In this document: one piece after another, positions 38,431 through 46,610 of the stretch | Layout of the letters: every line of letters begins with the position of its first letter | Position numbering within the stretch: position 1 is the first letter of the stretch | Notes under the pieces: generated by a model | What the model was told of the DNA's origin: nothing | Databases searched by the model: none | Seen by the model: only the letters and a program-made list of their open reading frames with translations | Assembly: GCF_001547935.1 (NCBI RefSeq) | Contig: NZ_AP014635.1 | Span: 1,798,001-1,862,000, forward strand | Origin: Vibrio tritonius | GTDB lineage: Bacteria; Pseudomonadota; Gammaproteobacteria; Enterobacterales; Vibrionaceae | Direction: 5' to 3' | DNA: 64,000 bases | Translations under genes and position numbers: made by a program

Positions 38431-39537
38431 ATGAAAGCGCAGAAAGTACATCAATTTCAGCCAAGTCTGCCGCCACCAGTAAACACGACCGGTGTTGTCG
38501 GTTGGCTTAGAAAGAACCTATTCAATGGCATCATCAACAGCATTGTGACCATTATACTTGCACTGCTTGCCATTCGCGGTATTTGGGCTGTACTCGACTG
38601 GGCCGTAATAAAAGCGGATTGGGTTGGAGCTACCCGTGATGCTTGTACCCGCGACGGCGCTTGTTGGGTGTTTATCCGCGTACGTTGGGAACAGTTCATG
38701 TATGGTTTCTATCCAGCAGACGAACTGTGGCGTCCACGTGTATTCTTCGCTTCATTGGCGGTACTGATTGCCGCGATGGCTTATGAGAAAACGCCAGGCC
38801 GTAAATGGATTTTTGGATTTTTTATTCTGATCTACCCATTCCTTATCGCAGGTCTCCTATTCGGTGGCTACGCAGGTTTACCTGTAGTAGAAACCCACAA
38901 GTGGGGCGGCTTGATGGTAACGCTAGTGATTGCACTGGTCGGCATTGTGGTATCACTTCCTATTGGTGTCGTGTTGGCACTGGGCCGTCGCTCAACCATG
39001 CCTTTAATCCGCACCCTAAGTACGGTTTACATTGAAGTTTGGCGAGGTGTACCCCTGATTACAGTGCTGTTTATGGCATCGGTCATGATCCCACTGTTTC
39101 TAAGTCAAGGTCACGACATCGACAAACTATTACGAGCCTTGATTGGGGTTGCCCTGTTTAGTGCAGCTTATATGGCGGAAGTGGTCCGTGGTGGCTTGCA
39201 AGCCATTCCTAAAGGCCAATACGAAGCAGCAGACGCCTTAGGCTTAAGCTTCTGGAAGAAAATGGGGCTGATTATTTTGCCACAGGCATTAAAGATCACC
39301 ATTCCTTCCATCGTAAACACCTTTATCGGTCTTTTTAAAGACACCAGCTTGGTGATGATCATCGGTATGTTTGACGTACTGGGTGTGGGTCAATCAGCGA
39401 CTACCGACCCTGCTTGGTTGGGCTTTGCAAACGAAAGTTATGTTTTTGTCGCGTTAGTGTTCTGGGTGTTCTGTTTTGGTATGTCGAGATATTCAATCTG
39501 GCTCGAAAACCGACTCAATACCGGCCACAAACGATAA
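38431..39537 (+). CDS. aapM: Amino-acid ABC transporter permease, AapM type
   Basis: Second inner-membrane permease (368 aa). The N-terminal region has TMs and a soluble loop with cysteines (ACTRDGACWVFIRVRWEQF) seen in this subfamily. The core carries the permease segment VIEVWRGVPLITVLF-like (YIEVWRGVPLITVLFMAS) and the EAA loop EAADALGLSFWKKMGLIILP. It follows aapQ by one base, so translational coupling is likely. Confidence 0.93.
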   Translation: MKAQKVHQFQPSLPPPVNTTGVVGWLRKNLFNGIINSIVTIILALLAIRGIWAVLDWAVIKADWVGATRDACTRDGACWVFIRVRWEQFMYGFYPADELWRPRVFFASLAVLIAAMAYEKTPGRKWIFGFFILIYPFLIAGLLFGGYAGLPVVETHKWGGLMVTLVIALVGIVVSLPIGVVLALGRRSTMPLIRTLSTVYIEVWRGVPLITVLFMASVMIPLFLSQGHDIDKLLRALIGVALFSAAYMAEVVRGGLQAIPKGQYEAADALGLSFWKKMGLIILPQALKITIPSIVNTFIGLFKDTSLVMIIGMFDVLGVGQSATTDPAWLGFANESYVFVALVFWVFCFGMSRYSIWLENRLNTGHKR

Positions 39538-39558
39538 GCAAGATTCAAGGAACGTATT

Positions 39559-40311
39559 ATGACGCAACAAGATACTGATTTAATGATCCAGTTGAAGGAC
39601 ATGAACAAGTGGTACGGTGAGTTTCACGTACTGAAAAACATCAATCTGAACGTAAAAAAGGGCGAAAAAATCGTTATTTGTGGCCCTTCAGGTTCAGGTA
39701 AATCGACCATGATTCGTTGCATTAACCGTTTGGAAGAACACCAAAAAGGGCAAATTATTGTCGCGGGTAATGAGTTAACGGAAGATCTAAAAAACATCGA
39801 ATTGGTGCGCCGTGAAGTAGGAATGTGTTTCCAACACTTTAACCTCTTCCCTCACCTCACCGTTTTGGAAAACTGTACGCTAGCACCAATTTGGGTGAAA
39901 AAAATGCCAAAAGAGGAAGCGGAAGCGATTGCGATGAAATATCTCGAACGCGTTAAGATTCCTGATCAAGCGGATAAGTTCCCTGGGCAGTTATCAGGCG
40001 GCCAACAACAACGTGTTGCGATTGCTCGCTCACTCTGCATGAGCCCACAAGTCATGTTGTTCGATGAACCAACATCGGCTTTGGACCCAGAAATGGTGCG
40101 TGAAGTACTCGACGTTATGGTTGAGCTTGCGGAAGAAGGTATGACCATGCTGTGCGTAACGCACGAGATGGGCTTTGCCAAAGAAGTGGCCGACCGGGTT
40201 ATCTTTATGGACGCGGGTGAGATCATTGAAGAAAACAATCCAAAAGATTTCTTCGAAAATCCACAATCGGATCGCACGCAAAACTTCCTAGCACAAATAT
40301 TGCATCACTGA
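39559..40311 (+). CDS. aapP: Amino-acid ABC transporter ATP-binding protein
   Basis: Cytoplasmic ATPase (250 aa) of the polar amino-acid transporter family. Walker [10 protein letters not shown] (about 42-50), Q-loop [13 protein letters not shown], signature LSGGQQQR, Walker [15 protein letters not shown] and the switch His in [14 protein letters not shown] precedes ATG 39559. It is the last gene of the operon, closed by a strong terminator at 40,330. Confidence 0.95.
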   Translation: MTQQDTDLMIQLKDMNKWYGEFHVLKNINLNVKKGEKIVICGPSGSGKSTMIRCINRLEEHQKGQIIVAGNELTEDLKNIELVRREVGMCFQHFNLFPHLTVLENCTLAPIWVKKMPKEEAEAIAMKYLERVKIPDQADKFPGQLSGGQQQRVAIARSLCMSPQVMLFDEPTSALDPEMVREVLDVMVELAEEGMTMLCVTHEMGFAKEVADRVIFMDAGEIIEENNPKDFFENPQSDRTQNFLAQILHH

Positions 40312-40329
40312 TTTCAGTATGCTCCAACC

Positions 40330-40360
40330 AAAGAAAAGAGGCTCTATGCCTCTTTTCTTT
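40330..40360 (+). terminator. Intrinsic terminator of the aap operon
   Basis: Thirteen-base perfect arms aaagaaaagaggc / gcctcttttcttt with a 5-base loop; the descending arm is T-rich and acts as the U-tract. Confidence 0.85.
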
Positions 40361-40715
40361 TGCTTATTATATAGTTAACCGTATACTGCCCCTATGGTTT
40401 AAAGATGTTTTATCCAATACAGCGTACAAACCATGACATATAGTGTTACAACTTGGTCATACGTTTGTTACCTGAATTTTATTATGATTAAACCGATAAA
40501 TTTGTTGCCGAAATGGGCTAACCACTTTAATAGTGACGACTGGACATTTATCCTACAATCAACTTGAAAAAGTGTTAAATGACCCCAATTTAATTCGGAA
40601 ACAGGTGCACTTGCACGGTAGCAGTGCCACACTAAGGCCAGCAATAACAAATAGTTGAACTTTTTGTTGTGGCATGGTCTAAAAAATAAATGGTAACCCT
40701 TTAACGAGGAAGAAT
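40361..40715. other. 355-bp intergenic region upstream of the BI-1 family gene
   Basis: No gene seen. A promoter candidate for the downstream gene is TTGAAC at about 40,655 with TCTAAA 17 bases later, followed by CGAGGAAG before the ATG. Confidence 0.4.
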
Positions 40716-41378
40716 ATGAATAGTCCTATGTACTCACGCTCAAGCACACAAGAAAGTGCTTTGCAAACGAACAAGGTGCTGAGAAATACTTATGCACTAC
40801 TGTCAATGACTCTACTTTGGTCAGCGATCGTGGCAGGCGTCTCCATGGCGATGAACCTTCCTCGACCTGGCATCATCATCACACTAGTTGCTTTTTATGG
40901 TTTGCTTTTCTTAACAGAAAAGAACCGCAACAATGGCATGGGCTTAGTGTTCACGTTCTTGTTTACGGGCTTCCTTGGTTATACCTTAGGCCCAATTCTG
41001 AACTATTACGTGGGCGCAGGCATGGGTGATGTAGTCATTACTGCCATTGGCGGTACTGCACTTGCCTTCCTAGGCGCATCAGCGTATGCCCTTACCACCA
41101 AACGTGATTTATCGTTCATCGGTGGCTTATTGATGGCAGGTTTTGTTGTACTTCTAGTCGGTACGGTAATTAACCTGTTCTTCTTTATGCCAGCGCTTTA
41201 CCTAGCAATGAGCGGCTTATTTATACTGTTCTCTACAGGCGCAATCATGCTAACAACACAGCAAATCGTTCGTGGTGGTGAAACTAACTACATCTCAGCG
41301 ACAGTTACTTTGTTCGTATCGATTTACAACTTGTTCATCAGCTTGCTAAGCATTCTTGGCATCATGAACGACGACTAA
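40716..41378 (+). CDS. Bax inhibitor-1 family membrane protein (YccA-like)
   Basis: Integral membrane protein of 220 residues with about seven TM helices after a polar N-terminus. It fits the BI-1/YccA family in length, in the pattern of short loops and in the polar C-terminal helix ending NDD. In E. coli YccA interacts with the FtsH protease; a similar role is inferred only. An AACGAGGAAG ribosome site precedes ATG 40716. It is a single gene with a strong terminator. It lies beside tusE and acylphosphatase genes, as E. coli yccA does (yccA, tusE, yccX, rlmI), which supports the name. Confidence 0.88.
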   Translation: MNSPMYSRSSTQESALQTNKVLRNTYALLSMTLLWSAIVAGVSMAMNLPRPGIIITLVAFYGLLFLTEKNRNNGMGLVFTFLFTGFLGYTLGPILNYYVGAGMGDVVITAIGGTALAFLGASAYALTTKRDLSFIGGLLMAGFVVLLVGTVINLFFFMPALYLAMSGLFILFSTGAIMLTTQQIVRGGETNYISATVTLFVSIYNLFISLLSILGIMNDD

Positions 41379-41399
41379 ACGATAAGAGACAGCAAAAAC

Positions 41400-41426
41400 A
41401 GCCCAGGAATTTCCTGGGCTTTTTTA
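41400..41426 (+). terminator. Intrinsic terminator after the YccA-like gene
   Basis: Perfect arms agcccagga / tcctgggct with a 3-base loop, followed by a T-run. Confidence 0.9.
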
Positions 41427-41492
41427 TTTTCTGCTTGAGGCAATTACTGCTCTTGGGTACCCTATCGCCCATTACGATTGGGGACACTAAAA

Positions 41493-41822
41493 ATGATTCA
41501 ATACCAAGGCAAATCAATCGACACGGATCAAGAAGGCTATCTGTTAGATTCTTCTTTATGGGAAGAAGAGATGATTGCAGTGCTTGCAGAAGCAGAAGGC
41601 ATCAACCTAACCGACGCTCATAGAGAAGTGATCCTGTTTGTTCGTCACTTCTATGAAGAGTTTAATACTTCACCAGCGATTCGTATGCTCGTGAAAGCAA
41701 TGGAAAAAGAGTACGGCAAAGAGAAAGGCAACAGTATTTATCTGTTTAAGCTATTTCCTAAAGGCCCAGCGAAACAGGCAACAAAATTAGCAGGCTTACC
41801 CAAACCAGCGAAGTGTTTATAA
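41493..41822 (+). CDS. tusE: TusE sulfur-relay protein (DsrC family)
   Basis: Last carrier in the Tus sulfur relay, handing persulfide sulfur to MnmA for 2-thiouridine in tRNA. The sequence ends with the conserved KPAKCL tail whose Cys, second from the C-terminus, is the persulfide carrier; [19 protein letters not shown] is the DsrC/TusE signature. The length is 109 aa. The open frame extends to a TTG at 41478, but ATG 41493 has GGGGA eight bases upstream and matches the usual N-terminus. The neighbouring yccA-like and acylphosphatase genes reproduce the E. coli arrangement. Confidence 0.94.
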   Translation: MIQYQGKSIDTDQEGYLLDSSLWEEEMIAVLAEAEGINLTDAHREVILFVRHFYEEFNTSPAIRMLVKAMEKEYGKEKGNSIYLFKLFPKGPAKQATKLAGLPKPAKCL

Positions 41823-41842
41823 ACCTTGTAGGGCGCTCTGCC

Positions 41843-42112
41843 CTACAATATTTCAAAACCGGTATATTCAACGTCACAAGAAACCGCTTCACGTATCACA
41901 TTATCCACCACAGCGGTTCTTGGCCCTTTAATTAGAAATGTATGTAGTGCATCGAGCTGTTCAGGGCTACCATGCGCCACCACCTCCACACTGCCATCAA
42001 ACAGATTTTTCGCATAGCCAGTTAAACCTAGCTTCAAACACTCATGGGCGGTGAAATAGCGAAATCCAACAGCCTGCACCACACCTGAAACGGTAAATCT
42101 TTCACATGTCAT
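41843..42112 (-). CDS. yccX: Acylphosphatase
   Basis: Small (89 aa) ferredoxin-like-fold enzyme hydrolysing acyl phosphates. The N-terminal loop SGVVQAVGFRYF carries the catalytic Arg, and the catalytic Asn is in GYAKNLFDGSVEV. It is convergent with tusE with a 20-bp gap and has its own upstream region. Confidence 0.95.
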   Translation of the reverse strand: MTCERFTVSGVVQAVGFRYFTAHECLKLGLTGYAKNLFDGSVEVVAHGSPEQLDALHTFLIKGPRTAVVDNVIREAVSCDVEYTGFEIL

Positions 42113-42239
42113 GATGTTCCCTCATAGCCATTTCGTTTCAATCCATTACTAAATTTGTTCATAGATTCTACCTGTGAGCTAACAGAAGAAACCCAATCCA
42201 GATCCCAACTTATTAGACGTTGTTTCTTCTTTCTCATAT

Positions 42240-42380
42240 TCATTCGGGTTCGCTTACATTGGTTAATATTCCAGTTTTTTTTAAATTGTTAGCATATTCA
42301 TCTACCCACAAAGGGTTACATACGTTCAGTGTTGTTTTTTTTAACTCATGCATTAATACAGCTTTTTTATGCGGGTTCAT
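42240..42380 (-). CDS. Small protein of unknown function (46 aa)
   Basis: ATG 42380 has AGGGA seven bases upstream and opens a frame starting MNPHKKAVLMHELKK and ending VSEPE. The composition is protein-like: amphipathic, Lys-rich, with a WVDEYANNLKK helix, no rare runs, and a proper stop. I do not recognise the family. A longer frame from 42458 would run into the rlmI start and is less likely. It lies in the otherwise empty 333-bp gap between the acylphosphatase and rlmI genes, on the acylphosphatase strand. It could still be chance. Confidence 0.5.
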   Translation of the reverse strand: MNPHKKAVLMHELKKTTLNVCNPLWVDEYANNLKKTGILTNVSEPE

Positions 42381-42445
42381 TTGCTTTTCCCTAGCAGTTA
42401 CATGACAATATCGCCCTTTATTAAATAGCGATATTGAGTAGCGTA

Positions 42446-43639
42446 ATGACTCCTGCAATCTATCTGGCTAAAGGCCGTGACAAATCTGTTCTGCGCCGTC
42501 ACCCTTGGATCTTCTCTCGTGGCATTCAAAAGGTGGAAGGTGAACCTCAATTAGGTGAAACAGTCGATGTTTACTCTCATGAAGGACATTGGTTAGCGAA
42601 AGCCGCGTATTCTCCTAATTCTCAGATTCGTGCCCGTATTTGGAGCTTTACCAAACAACCTATCGACAAAGCGTTCTTTATTGAACGTATCGAGCAAGCG
42701 CAAAGCTTACGTGATGAACTTATTGCACGCGATGGCCTAACCGGCTACCGTTTGATTGCGGCAGAATCAGATGGTCTGCCAGGCATCACTATCGATAAAT
42801 ATCAAGATTTCTTAGTGTGTCAGTTGCTTAGCGCTGGTGCTGAATACTGCAAAGAGACGCTTATTGAAGCATTAGTGCACTGTTTCCCTACTTGCTCAAT
42901 CTACGAACGCTCCGACGTTGCGGTACGTAAGAAAGAAGGTTTGCAAGAGCGTGTTGGTCTGCTGCACGGTGAATTGCCACCAAAATCCGTCGTGATTGAA
43001 GAGAATGGCGTGAAAATCAGCGTTGATATCGTCGGAGGTCACAAAACGGGTTTCTACTTAGACCAACGTGATAGCCGTTTCCATTCTATGAAATACGTGC
43101 AAGACAAAGAAGTATTGAACTGCTTCTCTTACACTGGCGGTTTCGGTCTTTATGCCCTGAAAGGCGGCGCAAAACGCGTGATTAATGCCGACGTATCTCA
43201 ACCTGCATTGGATACCGCGAAATTTAACGCCGAACTTAACGAATTTGATATTTCGAAAAAACGCGCTGTATTCCTCAATGCGGATGTGTTCAAACTGCTA
43301 CGCGAATACCGCGACCAAGGTACGCAATTTGATGTGGTTGTTATGGACCCACCAAAATTTGCCGAATCAAAAGCACAATTGAACGGTGCTTGTCGTGGCT
43401 ATAAAGACATCAACATGCTCGCAATGCAAATCATCAAACCAGGTGGCACATTACTGACCTACTCATGTTCTGGTTTGATGGATCAAGTGTTGTTCCAAAA
43501 AATCATCGCAGATGCTGCAGTAGATGCGGGTCGTACTGTTAAGTTTGTTGAACGCTTTGAACAAGCTGGCGACCATCCTATCGATACGGCTTACCCAGAA
43601 GGTTTCTACCTAAAAGGCTTTGCTTGCAAGGTATTATAA
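42446..43639 (+). CDS. rlmI: 23S rRNA (cytosine-1962-C5)-methyltransferase RlmI
   Basis: Methylates C1962 of 23S rRNA with SAM. The N-terminal PUA domain (about 1-75) holds [18 protein letters not shown]. The middle EEHD-like linker has [13 protein letters not shown]. The C-terminal Rossmann methyltransferase has [18 protein letters not shown] (SAM), [11 protein letters not shown] (motif IV) and TYSCSG with the catalytic Cys. The length (397 aa) is near the E. coli value of 396. ATG 42446 is chosen; a TTG four codons earlier is also in frame. A strong terminator follows. Confidence 0.95.
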   Translation: MTPAIYLAKGRDKSVLRRHPWIFSRGIQKVEGEPQLGETVDVYSHEGHWLAKAAYSPNSQIRARIWSFTKQPIDKAFFIERIEQAQSLRDELIARDGLTGYRLIAAESDGLPGITIDKYQDFLVCQLLSAGAEYCKETLIEALVHCFPTCSIYERSDVAVRKKEGLQERVGLLHGELPPKSVVIEENGVKISVDIVGGHKTGFYLDQRDSRFHSMKYVQDKEVLNCFSYTGGFGLYALKGGAKRVINADVSQPALDTAKFNAELNEFDISKKRAVFLNADVFKLLREYRDQGTQFDVVVMDPPKFAESKAQLNGACRGYKDINMLAMQIIKPGGTLLTYSCSGLMDQVLFQKIIADAAVDAGRTVKFVERFEQAGDHPIDTAYPEGFYLKGFACKVL

Positions 43640-43663
43640 TTGCAATCACCGTTATCAAGTAAT

Positions 43664-43694
43664 AAAAAGACCAAGCAACTTGCTTGGTCTTTTT
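43664..43694 (+). terminator. Intrinsic terminator after rlmI
   Basis: Fourteen-base perfect arms aaaaagaccaagca / tgcttggtcttttt with a 3-base loop; A- and T-runs make it usable from both sides. Confidence 0.9.
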
Positions 43695-43965
43695 ATCATT
43701 ACGCTCCTAACATCGTGATCACTACTTCTAACCACCATTCCTAGTGACCATTCTTAGTGACACGAATCTCCTTCGGTAGCTTCTGTGATGGTGTGATTGA
43801 CATCCATAACAAGTCCCTATCGCGCACCCTCTAATTGCACATTTAACTCTTTCATTACATCAAGTTTCTGTTAAAAAAACTCACACCGCCAACTACCTCA
43901 CTACTTCATCATCATTTAGGCATACAATGCATATGAACACGCTTTAATAATAAAAGGAAGTTTAT
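43695..43965. other. Intergenic region before the SDR/AKR pair
   Basis: No gene seen. It contains direct repeats of the type ctagtgaccattc / ttagtgaca at about 43,741-43,760 and should hold the promoter of the SDR gene. AAAGGAAG at about 43,953 is its ribosome site. Confidence 0.4.
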
Positions 43966-44760
43966 ATGAAAATTAGTTTTACTGGCAAAACCGCGCTTGT
44001 TACCGCCTCAACTGCAGGTATCGGCTACGCTATTGCCAAATTACTTGGAGAAAGTGGCGCGCAAGTGATCATTAATGGTCGATCAGAAGAGAGCGTTAAT
44101 CGCGCAATGGACCGTCTCCACACCGAAGTCCCCACTATGCATGTGAAAGGTATCGCCGCCGATCTGAGTAACGACGCTGGTTGTCAGCGTTTAATTGATG
44201 CAGCAGGTCAAGTGGATGTATTGGTTAACAACGCGGGCATCTATGGACCTGAAGATTTCTTTGCCACCAGTGATGCGACGTGGGAACAATATTGGCAAAC
44301 CAACGTCATGTCGGGCGTACGTCTTTCCCGTGCCTTTTTGCCAACCATGGAACAACGAGGCTGGGGACGAGTAGTATTTATCTCATCTGAATCTGCGCGC
44401 AATATTCCTGCAGACATGATCCATTATGGCGTATCAAAAACGGCGCAGCTCTCTTTATCTCGAGGTCTAGCTAAACGTGTTGCAGGCACGGGGGTCACCG
44501 TCAACAGTGTGTTACCTGGGCCAACACTCTCTGATGGTTTTCGCGACATGGTGAAAGAAGAAATGGAAAAAACCGGCTTAAGCGCCGAACAGATCGCGAA
44601 AAACTTCATTCAAGCCAATCGCCCAAGTTCGGTGTTACAACGCGCCGCCACCGTTGAAGAAGTGGCTAATATGGTGGTTTATGTTTGTTCAGAACAAGCA
44701 TCCGCAACCAGTGGTGCGGCTTTACGTGTCGACGGCGGTGTGGTTGACGACATTTTGTAA
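43966..44760 (+). CDS. Short-chain dehydrogenase/reductase
   Basis: Classical SDR of 264 residues using NAD(P)(H). Cofactor motif TASTAGIG (13-20), the NNAG motif in VLVNNAGIYG, catalytic Ser in FISSESA, and Y154/K158 (HYGVSK). After the active site the cofactor loop reads VLPGPTLSDGF. The C-terminus GAALRVDGGVVDDIL is typical of SDRs. The substrate cannot be read from sequence. It is co-oriented with an aldo/keto reductase 30 bp downstream, so the two oxidoreductases probably form one operon. Confidence 0.92.
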   Translation: MKISFTGKTALVTASTAGIGYAIAKLLGESGAQVIINGRSEESVNRAMDRLHTEVPTMHVKGIAADLSNDAGCQRLIDAAGQVDVLVNNAGIYGPEDFFATSDATWEQYWQTNVMSGVRLSRAFLPTMEQRGWGRVVFISSESARNIPADMIHYGVSKTAQLSLSRGLAKRVAGTGVTVNSVLPGPTLSDGFRDMVKEEMEKTGLSAEQIAKNFIQANRPSSVLQRAATVEEVANMVVYVCSEQASATSGAALRVDGGVVDDIL

Positions 44761-44790
44761 TTCACTTTATCAGCGAAAAGGAAGTAGAAA

Positions 44791-45747
44791 ATGAAACAAG
44801 TAACATTAGGTACAACCGGTTTTGATATTGTGCCTTTGGTCTTCGGTGGCAACGTGTTTGGTTGGACCATCGACGAAAAAGCCAGCTTTGATATTTTAGA
44901 TACCTTCGTTGATCTTGGCTTCAACGCCATCGATACGGCAGACGTTTACTCCGCATGGGCCCCCGGCAATAAAGGTGGAGAATCCGAAACCATCATTGGC
45001 AACTGGCTCGCTTCGCGACCCGCCATGCGCGACAAGGTGAAACTGTTTACCAAAGTGGGCGCTGATTTAGGTCAACCGGGCAAAAAAGGCCTCTCCAAAA
45101 AATGGATCATACAAGCGGTTGATGAATCCCTCTCTCGCCTAAAAACCGACCACATTGATTTGTACTTTTCCCACTGGCCTGACGAAGAAACCCCATACGA
45201 AGAGACGTTGAGCGCGTATCAAGAACTATTAAAACAGGGCAAAATTCTTTCCATTGGCGCATCCAACCTCAACGCCGCTCAACTGGGCAAATCGCTTACT
45301 GCAGCCAAAACGCATCACCTACCCGCTTACCAAGTGCTACAGCCTGAATACAACCTATTTGACCGAGATGGTTTTAATAGTGAACTGCAAACCTTGTGTC
45401 TCAAAGAAAACATCGGTGTGGTAACCTACTACAGCTTGGCATCTGGCTTTTTGTCCGGCAAATACCGCACTAAAGATGATCTAAGTAAAAGTGCCCGCGG
45501 TGAAGGTATTGCAAAATACCTCAACGCCAAAGGTGAACGCATTCTTACCGCACTTGATCACATTGCAGAACAGCACAACGCAGAACCCGCTCAAGTGGCT
45601 CTGGCTTGGCTTATTGCAGAAAAAGCAGTAACCGCCCCAATCGCCAGCGCAACCAAACGTACTCATGTAGAAAACTTCCGTAAAGCGATTGAACTCTCGC
45701 TCACTGCGCAAGAATTAGCCCTCTTAACTGAGGCAGGAAAAGCCTAA
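44791..45747 (+). CDS. Aldo/keto reductase
   Basis: TIM-barrel NADPH-dependent oxidoreductase (318 aa). The catalytic tetrad is visible: Asp and Tyr in FNAIDTADVYS, Lys in LFTKVG, His in LYFSHWPD. The cofactor-binding end reads PIASATKRTHVENFRKA. Closest in layout to the YajO/Tas-like group of bacterial AKRs. AAAGGAAGTAG precedes ATG 44791. It follows the SDR gene closely and they may act on related carbonyl compounds; the substrate is unknown. Confidence 0.92.
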   Translation: MKQVTLGTTGFDIVPLVFGGNVFGWTIDEKASFDILDTFVDLGFNAIDTADVYSAWAPGNKGGESETIIGNWLASRPAMRDKVKLFTKVGADLGQPGKKGLSKKWIIQAVDESLSRLKTDHIDLYFSHWPDEETPYEETLSAYQELLKQGKILSIGASNLNAAQLGKSLTAAKTHHLPAYQVLQPEYNLFDRDGFNSELQTLCLKENIGVVTYYSLASGFLSGKYRTKDDLSKSARGEGIAKYLNAKGERILTALDHIAEQHNAEPAQVALAWLIAEKAVTAPIASATKRTHVENFRKAIELSLTAQELALLTEAGKA

Positions 45748-45874
45748 CTAGCTGTTCCCCAATGTAAATCAATTAGGCAAATGCTGAACGAGGATTTGCA
45801 TAACCCCCTCCATGGGACTCTGATGAGTAAAAATGGAGCATAATTAGGAACGGTTATTTAGTATATCCACTATA

Positions 45875-45898
45875 CCGCCACCTCCCTTCAGGTGGCGG
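45875..45898 (+). terminator. Stem-loop after the aldo/keto reductase gene
   Basis: Nine-base perfect arms ccgccacct / aggtggcgg with a 6-base loop about 130 bp past the stop. No T-run follows, so terminator activity is uncertain. Confidence 0.4.
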
Positions 45899-45989
45899 CC
45901 TTCGCCTATTTAGTGACAACTCTCTTTGGTCGCGATGACTGACTGTTTACCCTACTAAGCAATGCAGCGCCTGACGCTTTGACAAGAAC

Positions 45990-46025
45990 TACCAATACCA
46001 ATACCAATACCAATACCAATACCAA
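45990..46025. repeat. Hexanucleotide tandem repeat (TACCAA)6
   Basis: Six perfect copies of taccaa in a row in non-coding DNA. No frame runs across it. Such arrays change copy number by slippage and make good strain markers. Confidence 0.95.
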
Positions 46026-46148
46026 AAATAGTCATCTCTCATTTACTATCAGTCAATCGTCATTTTTTGAATCCGAATCATGAGCCGACTTTTTAAACCA
46101 CACTGGCTAGAACGAGCTTAATATCAGATAGTTAATCAAAACGCCAAT

Positions 46149-46414
46149 TATACCCAAATGACCTCAAGATGCAGACTTCAGAGCTTCATCAACGAGCACA
46201 GGTCAAGCTCAATGACGGCAGGAATGGTCATTCCCTTTCAACGTCATTGGGCGCAGAGATGGGCTTGTTGATGAGCTCCCAAAGGGCGAGTTGTATTCGC
46301 TTCTATGCTACGTTACCGATTTTCTACGTAGAATAACTATGTATTCAAATCGGTGCCTTGCCTATAAGCGAATACATTCTCGCTGAAACCGCATCTTGAG
46401 GTTACTTGGGTATA
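46149..46414. repeat. 266-bp MITE-like element with 24-bp terminal inverted repeats
   Basis: The left end starts tatacccaaatg and the right end is its complement, ending cttgggtata; the 24-base ends match at 22 positions. An inner pair of gagcttcatcaac / gttgatgagctc arms allows a long folded structure. There is no open frame of note, so it is non-autonomous. It matches an end found again at 33,507-33,580. Confidence 0.75.
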
Positions 46415-46529
46415 CTAACTGTTTTATCACCAACATAACTTCAAAAAATAACAAACTCAAAAGGGAAGATTTACCTCTAAAGAGCGACTCCAGTGCGACA
46501 AAATGGGTCTAAATTAAGTATTGATAAAT

Positions 46530-46551
46530 TTTGGTTACTTTTTTAACCAAA
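46530..46551. promoter_or_regulatory. Inverted repeat upstream of the chemosensory operon
   Basis: Perfect 7-base arms tttggtt (46530-46536) and aaccaaa (46545-46551) separated by 8 bases, about 60 bp before the first gene. Candidate operator; the regulator is unknown. Confidence 0.4.
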
Positions 46552-46610
46552 TTCTCATTAATAAGACTTAATGATCGACTGTCACTAATCAGGGAATATA
46601 CGAGGTCGCT

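Noticed and set aside
41478..41492. Upstream TTG start for tusE
   Set aside because: It would overlap the GGGGA ribosome site that serves ATG 41493, and family members start at the ATG.
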